Notes under the pieces: model-generated
What the model was told of the DNA's origin: nothing
Database searches by the model: none
The model's input: the letters and a program-made list of their open reading frames with translations, nothing else
NCBI RefSeq assembly: GCF_002272015.1
Contig: NZ_NPBY01000055.1
Coordinates: 1-45,485, forward strand
DNA: 45,485 nt
Direction: 5' to 3'
From: Paenibacillus campinasensis
GTDB taxonomy: Bacteria; Bacillota; Bacilli; Paenibacillales; Paenibacillaceae
In this document: positions 8,744 to 15,783 of the stretch, piece after piece
Layout: the number at the start of each line of letters is the position of its first letter
Position numbering within the stretch: position 1 is the stretch's first letter
Made by a program: the position numbers and the translations under genes

Positions 8744-9709
8744 ATGAAAAAAGCAGGGAGATTATTGAAAATGTTAGGGAAAGTTTTGTTAATCCTCTTG
8801 GGAATATTAGTGCTAGTGGTGGTTGGCATGACGCTCTATGGTAAATGGAAATCGACGCAGCCACTTTTAGATGAAGGATATTCTGATGGTTACAAGACTG
8901 AAAGTGTAATAGAACAAAAATATATCAAAATGGGAACGTATGATGTTTCTACTGTTGAATATAATTCAAGAGATAAAGAAGGCGTTCAGTCTAAAATTTG
9001 GTATCCGACTGAATTAACAAATACCAACCATCCTTATCCTCTGATTGTGATTGCAAATGCTAGTGGTATGAATGCATCTAGATACGAACCCTTTTTTAAG
9101 CACCTTGCTACATGGGGATTTATAGTTGTGGGGAATGAAGACCGTATGTCTAGTAGTGGTAAGTTTAACGCAGAAAGCCTTGACTTGATGCTTGAACTAA
9201 ATTCAGATGCCGATGATATATTCTTTGGGAAAATAGACATTAATAATATTGGCATAGCAGGATATTCTCAAGGTGGTGTTGGAGCCATCAACGCCGTAAC
9301 AGCTCAAAAAAACGGCCATTACTATAAAACAATTTTTACAGGAAGCGCTGCAAATGTTGAACTTTCGAAGGCATTGGGGTGGAACTACGATGTAAGTAAA
9401 ATCACCATCCCCTATTTTATGACAGCCGGCACTCTCAAAAATGATACAGGAGAGGATAACGGAATAGGAGTAGCACCGCTATCTTCCCTTATTAAAAACT
9501 ACGATTTGATTACCGATAATGTTTTGAAAGTCCGGGCTAGGGCGGTGAACGCTGACCATGAAGATATGCTGGTACACTCTGATGGATATTTGACAGCATG
9601 GATGATGTACCACCTGCAGGGAGATGAAGAAGCAGGTAAGGCATTTCTTGGGAAAAATGCGGAGATTCTAAATAATGCCAACTGGCAGGATGTGCAAATA
9701 TCAAAATAA
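8744..9709 (+). CDS. membrane-anchored alpha/beta hydrolase (dienelactone hydrolase/chlorophyllase-like)
   Basis: A 321-residue serine hydrolase with one N-terminal transmembrane helix (about residues 12-33) after a lysine/arginine start, so it should be anchored with its domain outside. PLIVIANASGMN (99-110) is a typical strand 3 and oxyanion loop. GIAGYSQGG has the nucleophile Ser at 175, and NADHEDM has the probable catalytic His at 272. An Asp near 234-238 could complete the triad. AAGGAG precedes the start. It shares promoter and terminator with the pectinacetylesterase-like gene, which suggests the two enzymes act on the same substrate or on successive bonds. The substrate is unknown. 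Confidence 0.8.
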   Translation: MKKAGRLLKMLGKVLLILLGILVLVVVGMTLYGKWKSTQPLLDEGYSDGYKTESVIEQKYIKMGTYDVSTVEYNSRDKEGVQSKIWYPTELTNTNHPYPLIVIANASGMNASRYEPFFKHLATWGFIVVGNEDRMSSSGKFNAESLDLMLELNSDADDIFFGKIDINNIGIAGYSQGGVGAINAVTAQKNGHYYKTIFTGSAANVELSKALGWNYDVSKITIPYFMTAGTLKNDTGEDNGIGVAPLSSLIKNYDLITDNVLKVRARAVNADHEDMLVHSDGYLTAWMMYHLQGDEEAGKAFLGKNAEILNNANWQDVQISK

Positions 9710-9710
9710 G

Positions 9711-9757
9711 CGTAAAAATAACCCACACCTATTTATCAGGATGTGGGTTATTTTACG
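9711..9757. terminator. bidirectional terminator after the hydrolase pair
   Basis: GTAAAAATAACCCACA pairs with TGTGGGTTATTTTAC around a 14-base loop. It has A and T runs on both sides, so it can end transcripts from either strand. Confidence 0.85.
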
Positions 9758-9947
9758 TTGTGTCGATTTCCAGCCGTCCTTCTTTCATGAATACTGTAAG
9801 TTTCCCTGTTTTCCCACTTATTCAAGCTGTAGGTAATTCCCCCGCTGCGTTCTCTTCAGCTGCACTTTTTCACGCTGTTGACGCGGCAGCAATTAGATCT
9901 CCTCATCGTTTCCACGCGTATGCGCTTGCTATAACTTGCTGAACCAT
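9753..9947 (-). pseudogene. possible decayed coding remnant with in-frame TGA codons
   Basis: One leftward frame from the ATG at 9947 to the TAA at 9753-9755 reads peptide-like segments (AYAWKR, GDLIAAASTA, KSAAEENAAGELPTA, then GKTGKLTVFMKEGRLEIDTT) separated by three TGA codons. It ends exactly at the bidirectional terminator. Three stops in 64 codons is what random DNA gives, so the case rests only on the protein-like last segment. It could be the 3' end of a dead gene. Confidence 0.2.
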
Positions 9948-10745
9948 GTATTAAAAATTGTTTATTCTACCATTACCAGCCGACACAAAGCGGGAACATC
10001 CACGCAATTACTTTACGGGGTTACTTCTAATGCTGTTCAACAAGTTATAGACCGATTATTTCAGAGTTCACTTAAGTCTCATCAACATTGCATAACTCAA
10101 TTGATGGAGCTTAGAAAATCGAATGAAACGATTGAATTCCCTGAAATTTGTCCCTATGCATATGCTTATGTTTTTTGGAGAAAATCTCTTTTAAAGGAGG
10201 AGCATTTCTACGGCTTTAATTCTTTGAGAACGAGCTTGATTTCTGATGTAGCGCCACTTCTAATCAGGGAGCTTCTGGAGTATTTCTCTGATCAGGTCGT
10301 CAATTATCAAATGAAAATCCGTAGAAGTATTGATATGGGGGGGCTTTCCTGGATTCTTGAAAAACTGGTCTTACAGTTCTGTGAGAATTTCTTCTGTGCT
10401 TGGATGGAGACCGCAGGGAAGAGAAGTAAAGAAATTAGTGTTCCTTCTTGGAAGGAAATTGAAAATATGAGGGATCGTTCGTTTCCAGATGTCGCTTTCA
10501 AATACAACTTTGATGAGAGCAGCTCATCTAGCAGCATTGAATATTATCATTTGCAAAACAAAGAACCGTTGTTGACTAACAAATGCAATTGCCCGAATCA
10601 ACATGAAACCGCTAAACAAGATATTCAATCAATGATATCGTGTACACCACAAAAAGTTGCGATGCTGAACATGAGTAATCCAAGTGATGAACATAAGATC
10701 CTCCAAAAAACAGTCGAGACATATGTGAAAAAATTGAGTTTTTGA
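9936..10745 (+). CDS. hypothetical protein, unrecognised
   Basis: An open frame of 269 codons from a TTG at 9936 that I cannot assign to a family. No ribosome binding site precedes that TTG, and the first in-frame ATG is near 10103, so the gene may be truncated at its 5' end. The middle part (EICPYAYAYVFWRKSLLKEEHFYGFNSLRTSL and onward) looks like a soluble, mainly helical protein with many aromatic residues. A serine-rich stretch DESSSSSSIEYYHL and a CNCPN motif follow. The last 44 codons lie inside a repeat of which a second, broken copy follows downstream, so the 3' end has been duplicated. It may be a remnant of a mobile or recently acquired gene. Confidence 0.45.
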   Translation: MLNHVLKIVYSTITSRHKAGTSTQLLYGVTSNAVQQVIDRLFQSSLKSHQHCITQLMELRKSNETIEFPEICPYAYAYVFWRKSLLKEEHFYGFNSLRTSLISDVAPLLIRELLEYFSDQVVNYQMKIRRSIDMGGLSWILEKLVLQFCENFFCAWMETAGKRSKEISVPSWKEIENMRDRSFPDVAFKYNFDESSSSSSIEYYHLQNKEPLLTNKCNCPNQHETAKQDIQSMISCTPQKVAMLNMSNPSDEHKILQKTVETYVKKLSF

Positions 10746-10879
10746 AGCCGTTAATCTGAAAAGATTGCCGGTTTTTTGTGTTTAACCCGGACCGGATCAA
10801 TTGAGAATGAAAAGGAATAGGGGAACGTAAACGGCAATAGGTACAAGTTCTTGTCCTTTAACGGTACATGTTCTTGTCC
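10612..10879 (+). repeat. degenerate direct repeat, copy A
   Basis: Copy A begins with CTAAACAAGAT, contains the last codons of the hypothetical ORF and the shared block CCAAAAAACAGTC, then GTTAATCTGAAAAG, a downstream A-rich part, AAACGGCAATAGGT and a pair of 17-bp palindromic motifs. Copy B at 10896-11102 has the same blocks in the same order. Confidence 0.75.
10840..10879. repeat. pair of 17-bp palindromic motifs (first pair)
   Basis: GGTACAAGTTCTTGTCC at 10840-10856 and GGTACATGTTCTTGTCC at 10863-10879, with starts 23 bases apart. The core ACAAG-TT-CTTGT is an inverted repeat, so each motif could bind a dimer. A second pair with the same spacing lies at 11063-11102. Confidence 0.7.
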
Positions 10880-10895
10880 CAGTCGCCCAAAACAA

Positions 10896-11102
10896 CTAAA
10901 CAAGATGCTTATCGTGAGTAATTCAAGTGATGATGAGCATTATGGTGCTCCAAAAAACAGTCTAGACACAATGAAGTCGTTAATCTGAAAAGGTTGATTG
11001 TTTATTGTTTTAGCCCTGAACCGGATAAATTGAGGAGTGAAAAGAGGAAGTAAACGGCAATAGGTAGAAGTTCTTGTCCTTTAACGGTACAAGTTTTTGT
11101 CC
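10896..11102 (+). repeat. degenerate direct repeat, copy B, with second motif pair
   Basis: It begins CTAAACAAGATG and repeats the blocks of copy A with many changes and a net shortening. The coding part is broken early. It ends with GGTAGAAGTTCTTGTCC (11063-11079) and GGTACAAGTTTTTGTCC (11086-11102), again 23 bases apart. Confidence 0.75.
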
Positions 11103-11515
11103 ACCGTCAATTTGTCGAGGGCCGAGAACTACATCGGTAACCAGCTTGCAGTAACATATGTACAAAATACGAGTTTTGTGAAAAAGAACTTAGAGACTCA
11201 GCCTCAATTTTTCCAAACTATTGTTGCTACCCGCCGTCATAACTCGTCAGTCACCAAATGTTTTAACCTCACCGACCATTACCCCTCAATCGATTTATGC
11301 CAATTCTGTATCACTAACTATAATGCGGCTAAGCTTATCAGCATCATACGAAAATTCATCATGAGGTGTCCATATCCAACATCCTGAAGTTTATACGTGG
11401 CCTATGTATATGCAACTCAATTATATTTTTCTTCATAATTGATTTTGCTCCGCCCACAACTTATGGTGTCCGTAGCGCGATCGATCCATACCACCATCAA
11501 TTAACGATCCACAAC
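11103..11515. other. gene-free stretch, possible decayed sequence
   Basis: No convincing gene is seen. A rightward open frame here has no start signal and no recognisable content. On the other strand a short frame around 11288-11385 reads WTPHDEFSYDADKLSRIIV before a stop, which could be a fragment of a lost gene but is too short to support. Taken with the repeats to the left, this looks like accessory DNA in decay. Confidence 0.4.
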
Positions 11516-12073
11516 CTAACTTTGTGATTTCAATGTAATCTTATTTCTTACAAATGAGACTATGTTTTTTAACATTAAGAATAATATTATGATCAAGAAC
11601 GCATTATAGACAATATTCTTAGTAATGGTAAGAACACTACTCCAACTAACGAGGTCCGAAGAAACAGAATCCTTCTTTAAGAGCAAATAGATGCACAAGT
11701 TTTCTGCATAATCAATAACGACAATCAGTGAAGCTGCTAACGATAAGACGGCATTTTTACCACGAGTGAGCTTTGACAGAATCAGAATACAAAATAGAGA
11801 GAATAACAAAGGATACACCATGTCTAGCGGTAATTGAACATTTATGTAAAAGTCCCTTCCTTTGTCTGATATTGTGGATAAAAAGAGCTCTACGTCATTT
11901 ACACTGTAACCGGATGCCCTCATATCTAATGGGAGCAAATGATTAGATTCCTTCGACAAATAAGGAAACGTATAAAACATCATTATTAAATACAAAATCT
12001 GTGAACTTACCAATGTGGCGATAATGAACCACCATTTCTCTGTCAATGTACGTACATACTTATTATTTTTCAT
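11516..12073 (-). CDS. integral membrane protein, four predicted helices
   Basis: A 185-residue membrane protein. Hydrophobic helices lie at about residues 15-38, 82-102, 107-131 and 147-168. A loop of about 45 residues after the first helix contains DMRASGYSVNDVELFLSTI and GRDFYINVQLPLDMVYP. The third helix carries VIDYAENLCIY. This pattern (GYS...GR..Y...LD..YP, then DYAEN) occurs in a family of uncharacterised four-helix membrane proteins; I know of no assigned function. AGGAG precedes the ATG. It stands alone between a degenerate region and the alkD-like gene. Confidence 0.7.
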   Translation of the reverse strand: MKNNKYVRTLTEKWWFIIATLVSSQILYLIMMFYTFPYLSKESNHLLPLDMRASGYSVNDVELFLSTISDKGRDFYINVQLPLDMVYPLLFSLFCILILSKLTRGKNAVLSLAASLIVVIDYAENLCIYLLLKKDSVSSDLVSWSSVLTITKNIVYNAFLIIILFLMLKNIVSFVRNKITLKSQS

Positions 12074-12124
12074 GAATGGCTTCTCCTACTCTCAGCTTTT
12101 CTTCATAGATTATACCTTAGATTA

Positions 12125-12274
12125 TCAATACTCCATTACCTCCTCCGGAATGAAAATAACTCCGTCTTCAGTCGTATGCCATGGCAGAATTATCCATCTC
12201 ATCAGCTTACCGCCTGCGTATTCCGCAGCTTCTAATGCATCAGCGAAAGGTGTGCCGCATAGAACGGCCCCCAC
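12125..12274 (-). CDS. possible small ORF or gene remnant (49 aa)
   Basis: From the GTG at 12272-12274 a frame of 49 codons runs to TGA at 12125-12127. It reads GAVLCGTPFADALEAAEYAG, then KLMRWIILPWHTTEDGVIF and ends IPEEVMEY. It looks like real protein, but the ribosome binding site is poor and a stop lies just upstream. It starts a few bases after the AlkD-like stop codon. It could be a small cotranscribed gene or the tail of a deleted one. Confidence 0.3.
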   Translation of the reverse strand: MGAVLCGTPFADALEAAEYAGGKLMRWIILPWHTTEDGVIFIPEEVMEY

Positions 12275-12292
12275 CTCTTTCGCTGTTACTGG

Positions 12293-13000
12293 TTAACAAA
12301 TGCAGGTCTTTTTCTTGTTACCCACTCGGTCCATCGCCTCGATCTTGGCGATATATTCCGTTGCCAGCGGAACTTTGCATGCCGTATTGCCGACATCCAC
12401 ATGCACTTTGCCGACCGCCTCTGCGACTGCCTTCGCTTCCTCCGTTAAAGCCTTAACGTATGTCCCGACCGAAATCACAAAGGTATTCATCACATAGCGA
12501 ACCCAGTTGCGCTCGCTGTGGATGGTATCGCGCACTCTGATCAAATAGCTGCGTACCTCCTCCATATCCAGCGCTTCGTCTGGCGTAATCGACACATAAT
12601 TGGCATAGGTGCTCCATCCGCTCACAGCGACCAGTTCCTCAGGCGAATCAATCCACGCCACCGCCAGTTCACGCGCATACGGACTTTCTGCGGCCACTCT
12701 CGCTACCGTATATTCGGCAGGCGCATGCCAATTAGCGCCAGCCACCCAATGCTGCAGCTGCTCCTTGGTGATCGTCTTCGGATTGACGCTAAGTCCAGCC
12801 AGGTACATCGCATCATAATTGCCGGATTCATACAGCTGCAGAGCGAGCGCTTGGTCTTTTTTTACATGCTTAACGAGCTTCTTCATATCCCCGATTTTGA
12901 CGCCAAAGAGCGGCTCTTTCGCCCCATGGCGAATATACGTGCTTTTCGTCTGCTCACTGCCCATGTCAGCCAATGCCTGTATAATTTCTTCATAGGTCAC
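12293..13000 (-). CDS. DNA alkylation repair protein, AlkD-like HEAT-repeat family
   Basis: A 235-residue all-helical protein of the AlkC/AlkD superfamily, whose members excise alkylated bases by wrapping HEAT-like repeats round DNA. Family features are the N-terminal RHGAKEPLFGVKIGDMKKLVK, WIDSPEELVAVSGWSTYANY in the middle, ERNWVRYVMNTFVISVGTY, and the C-terminal KVPLATEYIAKIEAMDRVG followed by a basic tail. The start is GTG with AGGAG 11 bases upstream; no in-frame ATG is nearby. It lies 35 bases after the TipAS-type MerR gene on the same strand, so it may be in that operon. The subfamily lacks direct tests, so the substrate is inferred. Confidence 0.8.
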   Translation of the reverse strand: MTYEEIIQALADMGSEQTKSTYIRHGAKEPLFGVKIGDMKKLVKHVKKDQALALQLYESGNYDAMYLAGLSVNPKTITKEQLQHWVAGANWHAPAEYTVARVAAESPYARELAVAWIDSPEELVAVSGWSTYANYVSITPDEALDMEEVRSYLIRVRDTIHSERNWVRYVMNTFVISVGTYVKALTEEAKAVAEAVGKVHVDVGNTACKVPLATEYIAKIEAMDRVGNKKKTCIC

Positions 13001-13035
13001 CTATTGTCACGCTCCTAAATACTTAACTTTGAGCT

Positions 13036-13782
13036 TCACGATGGAGATATATACTGCATAATCGCGCTGTGCAGGAAATCTGCAAAATCCTCGCCATATT
13101 GATTAAGATAATCTCTCATCCGCCTGTCATATTTGTACGTATCGGCAATGCAGGTTAGCAGATTTGAATCACAAGTCATGAGATGCTCCAGGCTCTCCCT
13201 CCACTCTCGGATCAGTCGCTGCACTTCATCGGAAGCAGGAGACGCCTTCATATGGGATGCCATTTGTTTAAACATTTGCTCTACGCGAGAAAACAGCTCC
13301 CCTCTTTCGTCTGCTGGCAATTGCTCCAATCGCTCATTATATTCCTTATACGCCTCTGTTTCGCCATAAAAGAAGCTCGCCTCATTCGCATATTGCTCTT
13401 GCAAAGGCAGCACGGAAGAATAATTAAAAATCTGCAAACTGCCGATATCCTTCCCTGAAACGTATTCTTCGATGGCTGTCTTGATTGATTCTAGTTGTTG
13501 AATTCTCGATTGTACAACGTGGCGCTGCTCGTTTAGAATGTGTTGCTGTTCCTTCCTCGTCAGCTTCACAATGTCCGCAATTTCTTTCAAGGAGAAATCC
13601 AGCTCCTTAAGGAACAAAATCATTTGAAGTTTTTCCAGACTGCTTCGATCATACAGACGATACCCTTTTTCCGTCAAATGCGTTGGTTTAAGTAAATCAA
13701 TTCGATCATAATAATGCAGGGTCCTGGCTGTAATGCCGGTAATTTGAACGATATCTTTAACCCCTAATAATGGTTTCTTCAT
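13036..13782 (-). CDS. MerR family regulator with TipAS-like C-terminal domain
   Basis: A 248-residue regulator. The N-terminal winged HTH has VKDIVQITGITARTLHYYD and GYRLYDRSSLEKLQMILFL, followed by the coiled-coil dimerisation helix (LTRKEQQHILNEQRHVVQSR). The C-terminal half (YGETEAYKEYNERLEQ through MRDYLNQYGEDFADFLHSAI) is the TipAS-type helical pocket that binds bulky antibiotics in known relatives. The ATG at 13803 has no ribosome binding site; AAAGGA sits 7 bases before the ATG at 13782, so that start is used. It overlaps the upstream DUF2268 gene by 26 bases, so the two are translated together. Their shared promoter has a MerR-type 19-bp spacer. Confidence 0.9.
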   Translation of the reverse strand: MKKPLLGVKDIVQITGITARTLHYYDRIDLLKPTHLTEKGYRLYDRSSLEKLQMILFLKELDFSLKEIADIVKLTRKEQQHILNEQRHVVQSRIQQLESIKTAIEEYVSGKDIGSLQIFNYSSVLPLQEQYANEASFFYGETEAYKEYNERLEQLPADERGELFSRVEQMFKQMASHMKASPASDEVQRLIREWRESLEHLMTCDSNLLTCIADTYKYDRRMRDYLNQYGEDFADFLHSAIMQYISPS

Positions 13783-14683
13783 CCCAAAATCCTTTAATTT
13801 CATCTAATATTTGAGCAGCAGGTGTTATTGTAGCCTCATAGATCGTTCTTCCTGTTACTCTTAAATAATACTGGATTAAATAATATCCGCAAGCATAGCC
13901 AGCGCTATAGGGCATATTGACGGGTTTCAAGTTTTGCAGTTTAGCGATCTCGTCCCCGTAAAGGTATAGAGCACATTGATCAAGCCCGGTTACATGCAAC
14001 TGCTCTCTGAGCACTGGCTTGATGCGCCTGTTCAGTGTTTCTGCGTCTGTTTTTGCTACCCAGGGACCGAGCCATTCCTCACCATACAGAAACGTAGCAT
14101 AGCTTTCAGCTAATCCTTCACTTACCATGAGCTCCCCCAAATTAACGGTGTGATCCCACTGAATAAATTGATACCGCACATTATGGTTGCATTCGTGCGC
14201 CAGCGCAGCCTTCATTCGAGGAATCGTATACTCATTAGGCAAGAGTGTCGCCCAGATAAACCCGGGAATGCCTCCAAAGCCGCTATATCCTTCGTTTATC
14301 GTTAAGGCGCGGCTGTCCGGATTCCCTAATTGAATCGTAAACAAATAATCGGATACGGGAAGGTGAATATCATGCTCTACAAATCGATGTAGGCTCTTCT
14401 TCACAGCCTGCTCACATTCTAACCAGAATGATTCAGACGAAATCATCTCGATCTCTGCCGAAATTTGTGGGGTAATCTGATCCGGAGATCGATGCATCAT
14501 ATTATTAAATGTAATGACGTCGAAACCATTCGGATCTTCCGCTTTGAACGGAATCTGCTGAATTTGCCATTGTTTCATAAAGGGCGCCAGCATTTCGTTT
14601 CTGAATAGTTCCAGCTTTTCCTCGGGCGGAGCCTGGGCAACTTTTTGATAAATAAGGTCTGAACGCAATGTTTGGATGTTCAC
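13757..14683 (-). CDS. DUF2268-type putative zinc metalloprotease
   Basis: A 308-residue protein with the family's HECNH zinc site (residues 163-167, HExxH form) and a downstream SEGLAESYA whose Glu is a likely third ligand, in the gluzincin manner. DUF2268 proteins are described as predicted Zn-dependent proteases. No signal peptide is seen, so it should be cytoplasmic. The GTG at 14692 touches GAGGA, whereas the GTG at 14683 lies 8 bases after GAGGAG and is the better start. It is the first gene of an operon with the TipAS-like MerR and perhaps the AlkD-like gene, so it is probably induced by a bound drug or peptide. Its target is unknown. Confidence 0.85.
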   Translation of the reverse strand: MNIQTLRSDLIYQKVAQAPPEEKLELFRNEMLAPFMKQWQIQQIPFKAEDPNGFDVITFNNMMHRSPDQITPQISAEIEMISSESFWLECEQAVKKSLHRFVEHDIHLPVSDYLFTIQLGNPDSRALTINEGYSGFGGIPGFIWATLLPNEYTIPRMKAALAHECNHNVRYQFIQWDHTVNLGELMVSEGLAESYATFLYGEEWLGPWVAKTDAETLNRRIKPVLREQLHVTGLDQCALYLYGDEIAKLQNLKPVNMPYSAGYACGYYLIQYYLRVTGRTIYEATITPAAQILDEIKGFWDEETIIRG

Positions 14684-14715
14684 TTCTATCACTCCTCGTT
14701 GTGTATTCGTAGTGA

Positions 14716-14746
14716 ATTAAACACTATGACCTAACGTCATAGTCAA
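14716..14746 (-). promoter_or_regulatory. MerR-type promoter of the DUF2268-merR operon
   Basis: Leftward -35 TTGACT (14741-14746) and -10 TTTAAT (14716-14721) are 19 bases apart, the over-long spacer typical of MerR-activated promoters. The spacer and edges hold the dyad CTATGAC-CTAAC-GTCATAG (14724-14742), with perfect 7-bp arms. Confidence 0.85.
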
Positions 14747-14955
14747 GCACTTTGTCTCTCCCACTGCCCACGGTATACAAAAAGAAAGACTGCAAATGAA
14801 AAAAGCCGCTATGATAGCGACTTTCACATTAACCAGATGCAGAGCGTCATGCTAAATCAATGGATTCCCGACTATTTGAACTCGATTCAGTCGGTTCAAA
14901 TTCCTATCGCGTGCTGTGTATTCAGATGCATCGATCCGTTGGCTAAATCAAGGCC
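14747..14955. other. gene-free divergent spacer between the two MerR promoters
   Basis: No gene is seen. It contains a leftward terminator at 14799-14825 that has no visible gene to terminate. CTAAATCAA occurs at both 14851 and 14943. The right part has no open frame of note. Confidence 0.5.
14799..14825 (-). terminator. orphan leftward terminator in the MerR spacer
   Basis: On the minus strand AGTCGCTA pairs with TAGCGGCT around a 3-base loop and is followed by six T. No leftward gene lies between it and the right-hand operon, so it may block antisense readthrough or be left from a deleted gene. Confidence 0.6.
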
Positions 14956-14986
14956 TTGCATATGACGTAACGTAATATGATTTAAT
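14956..14986 (+). promoter_or_regulatory. MerR-type promoter of the merR-ABC operon
   Basis: TTGCAT (14956-14961) and TTTAAT (14981-14986) are 19 bases apart. The spacer carries the near-perfect dyad CATATGACG-TAA-CGTAATATG (14959-14979). It matches the leftward MerR promoter at 23 of 31 positions from -35 to -10. Confidence 0.85.
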
Positions 14987-15006
14987 GGAATCAGGAGTGA
15001 GCGCCC

Positions 15007-15783
15007 ATGACTGAAAAACGATATACGGTAAGTGAACTGGCTAGATTATCCGGGACCACCGTACGAACAATTCAATATTACGACCGAATCAACCTGCTTG
15101 TCGCAACAAGGGCCGGTGAGAAAAACGCACGATACTATACGGAAGCCGATTTGATGAAGCTGCAGCAAATCTTATTCTTCAAGCGAATCGGCCTGCCCTT
15201 GAATGAGATCAAGCATCATATCCTGAAGTCCGATCACGCGTCAGATATCAAACAGATTTTAAAGAATCAAGCGGATCTACTCCTACGACAGGAGATGGAG
15301 ATCAGAATGAGCCAGACGATCATTAAAGCCATTCTGGCCTCCATGGAGGCAGACCCTGATCAAAATCTGGAACCGATCATTAAACTCGTACTCGGTTTAA
15401 ACAAGCAAACGGTCCTCGACTATGCACAAGTGGAGTTCGACCTGCAGACGCAGCAATTATTTGAGAATACATCTGAGGATGATTATCAAGAGCTCATTGA
15501 TTATTATTGGCAATGGAAGCTGCTAATCCTGGAAGCGGCCGCCTATAAGCTTAACAATGCTTCGTATACATGCCAGACTGGGTTTGAGTTGGGCCGGAAA
15601 TGGGAGGAATTTATCAAACGTTCGACTAATGATGACCCGAAGATGTTGACGGCCTACGCCAAAGGACTTGAACAAAGCGATCATTGGCCGGAAGAAGATT
15701 TGTTTTTGTATAATTTTGCCAAGGATTATATCGATGGCGCTCATCACTACTATCTCACACAAAAGGGTGATGCAATTGATTAA
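15007..15783 (+). CDS. MerR family regulator of an ABC transporter operon
   Basis: A 258-residue regulator with an N-terminal winged HTH (YTVSELARLSGTTVRTIQYYD, wing near NARYYTEADLMKLQQILFF) and a dimer helix rich in Gln and Leu. The C-terminal domain of about 140 residues contains DYYWQWKLLILEAAAYKLN and GFELGRKWEEFIKRS, an all-helical ligand domain that I do not recognise beyond a loose likeness to TipAS pockets. GGAG precedes the ATG. Its own promoter has the MerR 19-bp spacer, so autoregulation is likely. The following ABC ATPase overlaps its end, so the regulator probably senses a compound exported by that transporter. Confidence 0.9.
   Translation: MTEKRYTVSELARLSGTTVRTIQYYDRINLLVATRAGEKNARYYTEADLMKLQQILFFKRIGLPLNEIKHHILKSDHASDIKQILKNQADLLLRQEMEIRMSQTIIKAILASMEADPDQNLEPIIKLVLGLNKQTVLDYAQVEFDLQTQQLFENTSEDDYQELIDYYWQWKLLILEAAAYKLNNASYTCQTGFELGRKWEEFIKRSTNDDPKMLTAYAKGLEQSDHWPEEDLFLYNFAKDYIDGAHHYYLTQKGDAID

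Noticed and set aside
10746..11102. CRISPR-like array in the repeat cluster
   Set aside because: Only two long degenerate copies and two pairs of short motifs are present, with no regular unique spacers and no cas genes.
11097..11387. Rightward frame of 96 codons after the repeats
   Set aside because: It starts at a TTG inside a repeat motif, has no ribosome binding site and no recognisable content.
12015..12497. Rightward frames over the end of the AlkD-like gene
   Set aside because: Antisense shadows, with no ribosome binding site and no conserved content.
13757..14683. DUF2268-MerR overlap as a toxin-antitoxin pair
   Set aside because: The 308-residue HExxH protein and a full-length TipAS-type MerR do not match known toxin-antitoxin sizes or families; drug-responsive regulation explains them better.
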